From assembly GCA_964352775.1 (NCBI GenBank), contig CAYGTK010000023.1, forward strand, positions 1 through 29,848: a DNA stretch of 29,848 bases. The letters are read 5' to 3'. Made by a program: the position numbers and the translations under genes. Below are positions 1 to 7,257 of the stretch, piece by piece; position 1 is the stretch's first letter, and each line of letters begins with the position of its first letter. The notes beneath the pieces are model-generated. The model worked only from the letters and a program-made list of their open reading frames with translations. It was not told the DNA's origin and did no database searches. The DNA is from CAYGTK01 sp964352775 (GTDB lineage: Bacteria; Bacteroidota; Bacteroidia; Chitinophagales; CAIOSU01).

Positions 1-754
1 ATATCTCTTGCGCTATAAAGTTGGCGTAGCTCTTTTTGCTCACTCGTTCAATTATGGATGCTAAAAGAACATAGTTGGTATTGCTGTACTCAAACCTTCT
101 TCCTGATCTGAAATTTTGAGGTAGCTGATGTGTAGCCATTAGCCGAACCACATCTTCATTTGAAGGTAGTGGGCCATCTTTAGACCAATAGTTCTCTAAC
201 AACCACATGTAGTTTTGAAGCCCACTAGTATGGTTAAGTAGGTTTCGTACGGTAATGCCTTGGTAATGTAATTCTGGTAGGTAAGTCGCTATTTCATCAT
301 CTAAATTGACCTGACCACGTTCTGCCAAAATGAGTGTGGCAACAGCAGTAAACTGCTTGCTAGCAGATGCCAGTTGATAACTATCATACTTATCTGCCTT
401 CACTTTATTTCTAGGGTTACTGTATCCAATTGCTTCGTGGAATACAATATCGTCTCCTTTGGCTATTAATACTGTTCCGTGAAATCCCTTTCGGGCAGAT
501 TGTTTTAGTAGGCTATTTGCTATTGAAGTAAAGGCACTATAATTTTGCTGATTACTCATCAAAGGATTGATAAGTGGTGCTGCAGTTTTTTGTTTCCTTC
601 GTTCTGCTAGTTCTTCTTTAATAGTTTTTTCAGGAGGTGTTTGGGGTATGTTAGCGGCAGCCAATTGAGTTTCGGCTTGTGGTATTGAGATGCGTGAACA
701 GCTCATTGTCAATAACATCAACCCCACTAATATCCCGATCACTCTCCCTACCAT
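1..754 (-). CDS. Serine hydrolase lipoprotein, beta-lactamase class C-like (3' end cut by window)
   Basis: This gene runs off the left edge, so only the first 251 codons are visible. The ATG at 754-752 opens a lipoprotein signal: a hydrophobic run of about residues 5-17, then LTMSC with the lipidated Cys at residue 19. A 60-residue low-complexity linker follows. The catalytic domain begins near residue 90 and shows the SxxK motif SASK at 130-133 (nucleophile Ser130) and the YSN motif at 223-225, the second active-site element of class C beta-lactamase/DD-peptidase-like enzymes. NHTSGL at about 174-179 is also typical of the family. The third motif (KTG/HxG) would lie beyond the edge. Such proteins are cell-envelope esterases, peptidases or peptidoglycan-related hydrolases, and the substrate cannot be told. 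The gene is divergent from the one at 840, with 85 bases between them. Confidence 0.9.
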   Translation of the reverse strand, partial: MVGRVIGILVGLMLLTMSCSRISIPQAETQLAAANIPQTPPEKTIKEELAERRKQKTAAPLINPLMSNQQNYSAFTSIANSLLKQSARKGFHGTVLIAKGDDIVFHEAIGYSNPRNKVKADKYDSYQLASASKQFTAVATLILAERGQVNLDDEIATYLPELHYQGITVRNLLNHTSGLQNYMWLLENYWSKDGPLPSNEDVVRLMATHQLPQNFRSGRRFEYSNTNYVLLASIIERVSKKSYANFIAQEI

Positions 755-839
755 ACCCGACGTTTATACGAAAAAGAGAGTCAAAAGTTACTCGAAAAGA
801 GGCTTTTTATAGCCGCTTGCTTCCCGTATTTTTAGAGAC

Positions 840-2993
840 ATGAGAGTGTTGCTATTACTGTTACTTCTTGCTCTGTTTTCTCCTGTCTACTCTATTACGG
901 AGATCAGCATAATAACTCCCGAAGAAGTGCTGGCTAACCCCATAAGTAGAAACGCTGTTTCGGATGTCCGCGACTTACTCCAAAAAGCATGCGATTGTGA
1001 GACTACCTTAAACAATAGAAGAGCCGAAATTCAATTGCACCTACCAGCCATAATGCCAGAGGCAGAGGGTAAACCTAGTAGCTTTAATGTGGCAGTAGAT
1101 TTTCCATATTACCACTACCCAGAACATCATTATAGTTGGCAGTCGAAGGAAGAAGATAATAGTATAGTTCTTCAACTTACTACCCCCACTCATCATGGAA
1201 TAAGCATGGGCTTATATGGGTTGTTGCAAGAACAGTTGGGGTTTCTATTCTATCACTCCAAAGAAATGCTTATACCTAGGCTAGCTGAATGGCCTTTACC
1301 GATCGACTTTACTTGGGAAGCTAGACCTCGCTTTGATAAGAAAGGATTCCACTTACATACCCAACATCCGCTTGAGTTAACCCAGCCACTATCGGATGTA
1401 GATTTCCCAAATGGACTAGCATTGATAAAGGAATACATTGATTGGCTAGCTCGAAATCAGCAGAACTATTTTGAGTTCAATCTACTGGAAAGTATTGACC
1501 GCAAAAGATGGCCAGCTCATGCAAAAGAGTTTGTAGACTATTGTCATGATAGAGGAGTAATTGCTGGGGTAGATATTTCCTTACATATGGTACAGCAAAA
1601 AGCATTCATGCTGTGGAAAGGAAAACCTGGATCATTCCGAAGTAAGGAGAAGCAAATAGAAAGAAATTTAGAGTGGCTATTTCAAGCCAATTGGGATGTG
1701 GTGAATATGGAATTTTCTACCACAGAATTCTCGCAAGGTAATGTAGAAGAGAAAGAACTTTTACGCCTTGGCATCATTGAATGGATGGAGAAGAACACCA
1801 AGGCCAAACTGATGGGGCGAGAGCATGTGGTAAAAGAAGATGCTATGGCCCTAGAAACGAAAGAGCTCGGTTGGCAAATGAGTGAAGATCAAAAAAAGAT
1901 AGACCAACAGCGTGGAGTGCTAGTTCATACTGTGATGTGTTACACGATGACAGAACAAAAAGCACCGGTTTATCAAAATGATAACTTGCGGCATATGTAT
2001 GATATGCTGCTAGACGAACGGCAACATCGAGAAACGTGGTATTACCCAGAATCGGCTTATTGGATCACTTTTGATAACTCGGTACCAATGACTTTGCTGC
2101 CGTATTTAACAGCTCGCCATGATGATATTATGACTTGTGATAGTCTGAAATTACCAGGACATATCACATTTAGCTCAGGTTGGGAATGGGGCTATTGGCT
2201 GTTTGATTGGAGCATAGCTCGCTGGAGTTGGGAGCATACTATAGATGACGAAGTTCAGGAAGTAAGCCCTATGAGTTGTGTGCACGATCTTTTTCAAAAT
2301 GACGAGATAACTGGCTATATCAATGGCATAAGAGTACTGCAAGACAACTTCCTGAAAGAGCAAAGTGTGATGGATTACATGACCGCAATGACCATTACCG
2401 ATGAAATGTTCGGGCCATTGAATCTACAACTTCATCCACGCCCAAAATGGTCGTATAAGGAGATAAGAAATAAAGTTGGGGCAGAAGTACTGGATAGCGT
2501 GCAACGCGGTGGTGTAATTAAGCTTCAGACTTTTGATATCCATTGTATGGGGATGTTAAAGAACCTTTCGGATTCAGCCTCCAAGCTGGATAAACGTAGA
2601 AAGGCTATTCTAGATGAGCTTACGGATGGTTTACTTATTACCTCTCTTCGCGCTAGGCATCGTAGCTACACCCTTCAGCATATTTTGTTTGAGCGGAAGA
2701 AAGAGTTGGATAAGGATGTAGAGTTGCCCGCGATTAATTGGCTAGAAAAAGCCGAGGCTATACGTACGGAAGCTATGGGTATCGTAAAAGAAAGAGAGGC
2801 GAATTATCGTTACTCCCTGACCTATACAGCTCGACGTTTTCGCAGTAAAACAGCCTATGATTATGGTTACCTATATCCAGTTAGCTATCTCCATTTCTGG
2901 AAGCGAGAAGAACTTCAGGCCGAGAAAAATAAATTCGGACCTTTCTATCGCTCCATCTGGGATGTGATGCGGATAATTGGCTTAAAGAACTAG
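840..2993 (+). CDS. Secreted protein, distantly glycoside-hydrolase-like, function unknown
   Basis: 717 residues. The N-terminus is a clear signal peptide (MRVLLLLLLLALFSPVYS). I do not recognise a named family with certainty. Residues of about 20-160 read like the N-terminal alpha/beta domain found before the barrel of GH20/GH67-type enzymes: acidic-rich segments, then a helix with GLYGLLQEQLGF and the linking phrase WEARPRFDKKGFHLHTQHP near 160-178. From about 165 to 480 the pattern of strand-helix units (YIDWLARNQQNYFEFN, HDRGVIAGVDISLH, WDVVNMEFSTTEF) suggests a TIM barrel. A Trp-rich stretch near 440-460 (GWEWGYWLFDW) could line a carbohydrate site. The C-terminal 200 residues look helical. 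The TAG stop sits in a CTAG shared with the convergent gene downstream. The start is set by the signal peptide. The export and the fold similarity point to an envelope or extracellular glycan enzyme, but this is inference. Confidence 0.85.
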   Translation: MRVLLLLLLLALFSPVYSITEISIITPEEVLANPISRNAVSDVRDLLQKACDCETTLNNRRAEIQLHLPAIMPEAEGKPSSFNVAVDFPYYHYPEHHYSWQSKEEDNSIVLQLTTPTHHGISMGLYGLLQEQLGFLFYHSKEMLIPRLAEWPLPIDFTWEARPRFDKKGFHLHTQHPLELTQPLSDVDFPNGLALIKEYIDWLARNQQNYFEFNLLESIDRKRWPAHAKEFVDYCHDRGVIAGVDISLHMVQQKAFMLWKGKPGSFRSKEKQIERNLEWLFQANWDVVNMEFSTTEFSQGNVEEKELLRLGIIEWMEKNTKAKLMGREHVVKEDAMALETKELGWQMSEDQKKIDQQRGVLVHTVMCYTMTEQKAPVYQNDNLRHMYDMLLDERQHRETWYYPESAYWITFDNSVPMTLLPYLTARHDDIMTCDSLKLPGHITFSSGWEWGYWLFDWSIARWSWEHTIDDEVQEVSPMSCVHDLFQNDEITGYINGIRVLQDNFLKEQSVMDYMTAMTITDEMFGPLNLQLHPRPKWSYKEIRNKVGAEVLDSVQRGGVIKLQTFDIHCMGMLKNLSDSASKLDKRRKAILDELTDGLLITSLRARHRSYTLQHILFERKKELDKDVELPAINWLEKAEAIRTEAMGIVKEREANYRYSLTYTARRFRSKTAYDYGYLYPVSYLHFWKREELQAEKNKFGPFYRSIWDVMRIIGLKN

Positions 2994-3493
2994 TTGTTTC
3001 TAGTCAGCATTATTGAAAAGATAATGGTTTCGATAGCACCGATCAAGAATACTGTAAGGCCCATTACCACAAATATCATCAAGGGGTTAAAGAAGGCTTC
3101 TTTACTAGCTTTAAGTTCCGCTAGTTTAGCTTCCAATTCTTCTCCAGTAAAATTGTCTTTTACTTGTTGCACCATCTCCTCAAAGTAGGGGTCCATAAAG
3201 GTGGGGTTGATATAGAAGGTGTAAATGGTATCGAACAAACCAAACAGTATTGAAGGTATTAAGGCAATTAGTAAGCCAACCGTTAATGCTTGAACAAATG
3301 AGATCTTTCCGCCCAATTCCTCATCTCTATATTTTCGGATACCAAAAAAGATAAAGCCCATAGAAAGGAACATGGCAGTATATCCCACCACTTCCATCAT
3401 CTTATGATCGCTCATTAATAGGAAACTGAGTAGAAAAATACTAATGAGTACTATGGAGGCCATCAGCCCATGACGAATAATTACTTTAGCCAT
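2990..3493 (-). CDS. DUF4199 family membrane protein
   Basis: 167 residues from the ATG at 3493-3491, giving MAKVIIRHGLMASI, the usual opening of DUF4199 proteins. An upstream in-frame ATG at 3523 would add ten polar residues (MICNESKQIT) that do not fit the family, so I reject it. About four membrane segments are visible: residues 9-28, 34-53, 66-90 and 137-162. Between the third and fourth lies a charged helix (EEMVQQVKDNFTGEELEAKL) that would face one side of the membrane. The family is almost confined to Bacteroidota and its function is unknown. The gene follows a membrane-anchored LuxR-type regulator on the same strand, 100 bases away, a pairing that suggests direct regulation. Its stop overlaps the stop of the convergent gene in a CTAG. 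Confidence 0.85.
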   Translation of the reverse strand: MAKVIIRHGLMASIVLISIFLLSFLLMSDHKMMEVVGYTAMFLSMGFIFFGIRKYRDEELGGKISFVQALTVGLLIALIPSILFGLFDTIYTFYINPTFMDPYFEEMVQQVKDNFTGEELEAKLAELKASKEAFFNPLMIFVVMGLTVFLIGAIETIIFSIMLTRNN

Positions 3494-3548
3494 TGTTATT
3501 TGTTTTGATTCGTTGCAAATCAAGCGGAAGTAGTTGAAAATGTACTCA

Positions 3549-3585
3549 TACTAAAGTACCGATCTTGCCTTTTCCTACTAAAGTA
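3549..3585 (-). promoter_or_regulatory. Two copies of the inverted repeat TACTaaAGTA, candidate operator
   Basis: The 10-mer TACTAAAGTA occurs at 3549-3558 and again at 3576-3585, start to start 27 bases. Each copy is an inverted repeat with arms TACT/AGTA around AA, and the second extends to CTACTaaAGTAG. Both lie in the 100-base gap between the LuxR-type regulator and the DUF4199 gene, 56 and 83 bases before the DUF4199 ATG. The only -7-like box near them (TACATTTT on the minus strand, 3544-3537) has no TTG at the expected distance, as might be seen at an activator-dependent promoter. Binding by the neighbouring regulator is inference. The second copy lies just after the regulator stop codon and could also fold in its transcript. 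Confidence 0.45.
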
Positions 3586-3593
3586 GCAGGGTT

Positions 3594-4040
3594 TTATGCC
3601 AGCAGATGCATTTCCTTGGCAACTACTATCGCTTGTGTTCTGCGCTTTACATCCAACTTAGCTAGCAGGCTTGATACGTGCGATTTTATCGTGCTTTCAC
3701 TTAGAAATAAGTGTGCTGCTATTTCCTTATTACTCATTCCTTCGCCAATTAGCTGCAATACCTCAAATTCTCGTTGACTAATACCCAGTTGTTTGACCTT
3801 TTCCTCGCTAGGAATAAACTCTTCTACATTAACTGTTACAGCTTCTAGATGAGCATCCGATCCTTTCCATTGATCTTTTCTGGTAAAAGCATATCCCAAA
3901 ATGAAAAAGAGGATAGAGAAGCCCGCGATCCAATACTCCAAAGTACTACCTGAGCGATACAAGCTCATACTGCTAATTCTGAATAGAAACAGAATAGCAA
4001 GAATAAGAAGGCTAAATGGTAAAATGATACGCTTAAGCAT
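3594..4040 (-). CDS. Membrane-anchored LuxR-type HTH transcriptional regulator
   Basis: 148 residues. Two membrane helices lie at about residues 4-22 and 35-52, separated by a short loop with SMSLYRSGSTLEYW. A linker rich in acidic residues follows (about 55-85). The C-terminal 65 residues form a GerE/LuxR-family helix-turn-helix: LGISQREFEVLQLIGEG, MSNKEIAAHLFLSESTIKSH (the recognition helix region) and LLAKLDVKRRTQAI. There is no receiver domain, so this is not a normal two-component response regulator; the membrane hairpin may be the sensor or only an anchor. The gene precedes a DUF4199 membrane protein and two inverted repeats that could be its operator. It begins 30 bases after the stop of the DUF547 gene on the same strand. 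Confidence 0.9.
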   Translation of the reverse strand: MLKRIILPFSLLILAILFLFRISSMSLYRSGSTLEYWIAGFSILFFILGYAFTRKDQWKGSDAHLEAVTVNVEEFIPSEEKVKQLGISQREFEVLQLIGEGMSNKEIAAHLFLSESTIKSHVSSLLAKLDVKRRTQAIVVAKEMHLLA

Positions 4041-4070
4041 ACCAACAAAATTGCCAAAAAATTGCGAGGT

Positions 4071-5717
4071 CTATCTATAGATATATCTAATACCTAAGTT
4101 GTACACTTGACCCGCACCAGCATTTCTACCAGCAATAAAGTTGTTGTAAGAGAATTCTAGCTCTAGCTTATTGGCAATAATGAACTTAGTACCGATACCT
4201 AATTGAATGAAATACTGATTGCTGAATACATTGTTATCGTTCCAAGTCACACGTTGATGAGTAGGGAAGTACTGGGTTAAAGCGTACAAAGTGAATTTTT
4301 TGGAAGGAAAGGTTGTCACGATGAAAGTAACAGGAGTTTGCAGTAAGTTTGTTGCCTCGCTCGAGCCACCAAAGCGTGCTACAAAATCGATACCGTAGAA
4401 TAGGTTTAAATAGTTGTTTATCCTTTGGTCGAAGAAGAATTGCGTCCACCAATTGAATTTATCCCAGTCTAAGAATATGCGCCCATTATCACCCCCTTCT
4501 TTATCCCTAGCGGTGGGGATGTAAAAAGTACTTTGAACAGAGAAATTCCTGAAGCTACCAAAAGGTATGAACTTGATCTTCGGCCCAATAGACGAAAGCT
4601 TGGTTTGGTGGTCGGTATTATTCTGAAAACGCAGCACCTCTGCGGCTGAAGCACTTCTATCTAAATTTCTACTTGCTGAGCGGAATTCTAAGTCTAAGCC
4701 CACATTCACCCTTGGGTGAAGACCTGCGGTGAATTGCAGAAAGCTGGTAAAATAGTTTGCTCTCCCGTTAAAATTGTCGGGTTGATTTACTCCTTTACTG
4801 TCGTAGCTTGCGTTTTGAGTATATAGGTTGCTAAACAGGCGAACCTCAAACTCTTTCTTGTCATATAGTACTGATAGCGTATAGTCTTGTATGCTCTTAC
4901 CATCATCTCCATTAGCAACTTCTGTTGGTGTAGTTTCGGTAGGAAAGAAGTATTCTCTGCTAAGTTCTTCTTCGGCTGATGTGCTACCTACTTTTTTTTT
5001 TCGGTTTAGCGCCCAATCATAAGTGTAGCTGCTAACCTTGTAACTTGATGGGATGGCAGTTGTACGATACTTATTAATGTAGTCTATAGGACTCTTAGCT
5101 ACCTTAGTGAAATCGCCCTTATACCAAGTAAATATCTCTGATAACTGCACCGTGTTGGTAGAGTTATTTACGCGTACGAAGTTGGGGTCGTTCAATACTA
5201 CTTTTGTGCGCTGCTCAGCTTGCTCCTCTACCTTATCAGGTGTGTAAGCAAAGTTGGCTATACGTGGGCAACCCATAGCTGCACAAACCAATACAAAGTG
5301 CGAATGCGGGTTAGGGTCAATTGCTTTCAGTACCTTATTCTCTATATCACTCAGGGTCAACTCTCTTCCAGCTACTTTATGTTTTTCGGCAGTAAAAAAG
5401 CCTTCGTCATCAAGTGGTGAGTTTATAGGGTACTTATTGATGATAGCCTTAATGGTAGTTAAGTTGTAGGCATTTATCCAAAAGGCCTTTTGCGTGGCTT
5501 TATCTTTATTGGCTACATCAGCGGTTTCCATATACTTCACCAAAAAAACTAATGGCGTAGGGTTAGCCTTAATGGCTTCATAATCCACCAAACCTTCTGA
5601 CACATTCTTTTTGAAGAAATTATCTGCTGAAGTAAAAAAGCCATCTAGACTGGTTACTACTTGTGCTTGAGAAATAAGCGTTATGCTGATGAGCAATACT
5701 GTGATAAACTGTTTCAT
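4071..5717 (-). CDS. DUF547 domain protein fused to a C-terminal outer-membrane beta-barrel-like domain
   Basis: 548 residues from the ATG at 5717-5715, which gives the signal peptide MKQFITVLLISITLISQAQ. An upstream ATG at 5756 would put 13 polar residues before it. Residues 20-238 are a DUF547 domain: FWINAYNL (about 79-86), VCAAMGCP (144-151) and the closing YDWALN (233-238). DUF547 proteins often end at that YDWxLN motif. Here the reading continues through RKKK, encoded by a run of ten A, into about 300 more residues of alternating aromatic and polar strands (e.g. FEVRLFSNLYTQNASY, NLGIRYIYR at the end) with several Asn/Asp-rich turns, as in a monomeric outer-membrane barrel. Function is unknown; the DUF547 part has been compared to transglutaminase/papain-like folds. 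It reads into the LuxR-type regulator 30 bases downstream. Confidence 0.85.
   Translation of the reverse strand: MKQFITVLLISITLISQAQVVTSLDGFFTSADNFFKKNVSEGLVDYEAIKANPTPLVFLVKYMETADVANKDKATQKAFWINAYNLTTIKAIINKYPINSPLDDEGFFTAEKHKVAGRELTLSDIENKVLKAIDPNPHSHFVLVCAAMGCPRIANFAYTPDKVEEQAEQRTKVVLNDPNFVRVNNSTNTVQLSEIFTWYKGDFTKVAKSPIDYINKYRTTAIPSSYKVSSYTYDWALNRKKKVGSTSAEEELSREYFFPTETTPTEVANGDDGKSIQDYTLSVLYDKKEFEVRLFSNLYTQNASYDSKGVNQPDNFNGRANYFTSFLQFTAGLHPRVNVGLDLEFRSASRNLDRSASAAEVLRFQNNTDHQTKLSSIGPKIKFIPFGSFRNFSVQSTFYIPTARDKEGGDNGRIFLDWDKFNWWTQFFFDQRINNYLNLFYGIDFVARFGGSSEATNLLQTPVTFIVTTFPSKKFTLYALTQYFPTHQRVTWNDNNVFSNQYFIQLGIGTKFIIANKLELEFSYNNFIAGRNAGAGQVYNLGIRYIYR
4992..5001 (-). other. A10 homopolymer in coding sequence at the domain junction (possible slippage site)
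   Basis: On the coding strand the sequence is AAC CGA AAA AAA AAA GTA GGT AGC, ten A in a row at codons 239-242 of the DUF547 gene. A transcript or genome with nine A reads AAG TAG at once, and one with eleven A reads AGT AGG TAG. Both alternative frames therefore stop within three codons, directly after the DUF547 domain. Runs of nine or more A are known sites of RNA-polymerase slippage and of replication slippage in bacteria. Whether slippage happens here is not shown by the sequence. Confidence 0.6.
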
Positions 5718-5856
5718 TTGCGTACTTTGAATGAGATAACGAAAATACGATCTCACGGTTCTATAGGTTTGTCAGGTTATAGACATTGGACTAAAAAGAA
5801 GCTGAATCTTTTATGTTTAATGTGCTTAACGCCACGTTCTGTCAAGTGTTCGACAA

Positions 5857-5884
5857 TTGTGAAACTAAGCTATCAGTTAATTTG
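5857..5884 (+). promoter_or_regulatory. Candidate Bacteroidota promoter for the redox/glycan operon
   Basis: TTG at 5857-5859, a 17-base spacer, then TTAATTTG at 5877-5884. This matches the Bacteroidota consensus TTG-N17-23-TAnnTTTG with one mismatch (T for A at position 2 of the -7 box). It ends 20 bases before the ATG at 5905, so the leader would be only about 15 bases. No other good candidate lies in the divergent gap 5718-5904. Confidence 0.45.
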
Positions 5885-5904
5885 CTTGCAACATTCATAC
5901 CATC

Positions 5905-7245
5905 ATGCATATAGTTATAATAGGAAATGGCATAGCGGGAGTTACGGCTGCCCGACATATCCGAAAAAGGAGTGACCATAAGATCACTATGATCTCTGCG
6001 GAAACGGAGCATCCATTCTCTCGCACCGCCCTTATGTACATCTATATGGGGCACATGCCTTATAAGAGTACTAAGCTTTATGAAGACTTCTTTTGGGGGA
6101 AAAACAGAATAGACCTGAAACAAGCTTATGTGGAGCAAGTGAATTACGACCAGAAGGAGCTGCTTTTCCAAAGTGGAGAAAAGATGAAGTACGATAAGTT
6201 GATACTAGCTGTTGGCTCAACCCCAAATAAATTCGGTTGGCCTGGTCAAGACTTGAAAAGTGTACAAGGACTTTACAGCTACCAAGATCTAGAGAGTATG
6301 GAGGCCGATACCAAAGACGTTAAACATGCGGTGGTAGTTGGTGGAGGATTAATAGGTATTGAAATGGCAGAAATGCTTAAGACCAGAAACATCGGTGTCA
6401 CCTTCCTAGTAAGAGAAAAAAGTTTTTGGAATAATGTGCTTCCGCTAGAAGAATCGGCAATGATCAATAGGCATATTAATGAGCATCATGTTGACTTGCA
6501 GTTAGAAACCGAACTTAAGGAAATAGTGGCCGATGAAAATGGAAAAGCAAGAGCGGTTATAACTAGTAAGGGCGAGGAGATAGCATGCCAGTTCGTAGGA
6601 CTCACAGCGGGAGTTAGACCTAATGTAGATTTCTTGAAAGAAAGCGGATTGAATATTGAACGGGGTATAGTAGTAAACGAATACCTAGAAACGAATATCA
6701 CCGATGTATATGCCATTGGTGATTGCGCCCAAGTGAAAGACCCAACCAACGGTCGTAGACCAATTGAGGCTGTTTGGTACGTAGGTAAAATAATGGGTGG
6801 TACCCTAGCGCAAACCATTTGTGGAACAGCTACTAAATACGACCCTGGGGTATGGTTTAACTCGGCCAAGTTCTTTGATATTGAGTATCAAACCTATGGT
6901 GATGTACCTGCTAGGTGGGAGGATAACACCCAAAGCCTTTACTGGGAACATGAGAACGGAAAGATAGGAGTGCGAATATTATACGATGCACAAACAAAGG
7001 CGGTAAAGGGATTTAATACATTCGGTGTTCGTTATCGCCAAGCTATTTGCGATAAGTGGATAAAAGAAAAGCAGCCGATAGATAAAGTGCTGGAAAACCT
7101 AGGCGCTGCCAATTTTGACCCCGAATTCTACAAGCAATATGAGGGAGACATAGTAGCTCAATACAATTCTCAGAATCCAGGAAGTGCTATTCAATTGAAA
7201 AAGAAAAGAGGCTTACGCTCTTTTTTTGAAGTGTTCAACGCTTAA
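5905..7245 (+). CDS. FAD-dependent NAD(P)H oxidoreductase (rubredoxin/nitrite-reductase-type)
   Basis: 446 residues, a two-dinucleotide-binding-domain flavoprotein. FAD-binding GNGIAG lies at 7-12, right after the start, and the NAD(P)H-binding GGGLIG at 146-151. The second FAD motif YAIGDCA is at 269-275, and TAGVRPN (about 234-240) is the usual preceding loop. No CxxC redox-disulfide motif is present, so this is not a classic disulfide reductase. It belongs with rubredoxin/ferredoxin reductases and the NAD(P)H-binding half of nitrite reductases, and moves electrons from NAD(P)H to a partner iron-sulfur protein, or the reverse. A C-terminal extension of about 120 residues after the core (PARWEDNTQSLYWEHENGK, ending in a basic tail KKKRGLRS) may dock the partner. 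The next gene, 12 bases on, encodes a membrane polyferredoxin, the likely partner. Confidence 0.9.
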   Translation: MHIVIIGNGIAGVTAARHIRKRSDHKITMISAETEHPFSRTALMYIYMGHMPYKSTKLYEDFFWGKNRIDLKQAYVEQVNYDQKELLFQSGEKMKYDKLILAVGSTPNKFGWPGQDLKSVQGLYSYQDLESMEADTKDVKHAVVVGGGLIGIEMAEMLKTRNIGVTFLVREKSFWNNVLPLEESAMINRHINEHHVDLQLETELKEIVADENGKARAVITSKGEEIACQFVGLTAGVRPNVDFLKESGLNIERGIVVNEYLETNITDVYAIGDCAQVKDPTNGRRPIEAVWYVGKIMGGTLAQTICGTATKYDPGVWFNSAKFFDIEYQTYGDVPARWEDNTQSLYWEHENGKIGVRILYDAQTKAVKGFNTFGVRYRQAICDKWIKEKQPIDKVLENLGAANFDPEFYKQYEGDIVAQYNSQNPGSAIQLKKKRGLRSFFEVFNA

Positions 7246-7257
7246 ACCATTAACTAG

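Noticed and set aside
801..814. GGCT...AGCC hairpin between the two divergent genes at 755-839
   Set aside because: A four-base stem; too weak to call a terminator or operator.
3494..3523. Ten-residue N-terminal extension of DUF4199
   Set aside because: It is polar and Cys/Lys-containing, unlike the family, whereas MAKVIIRHG fits.
5761..5855. Short inverted repeats (CTATA...TATAG and TGTC...GACA) in the divergent gap before the redox operon
   Set aside because: The arms are only 4-5 bases, which is expected by chance in a gap this size.
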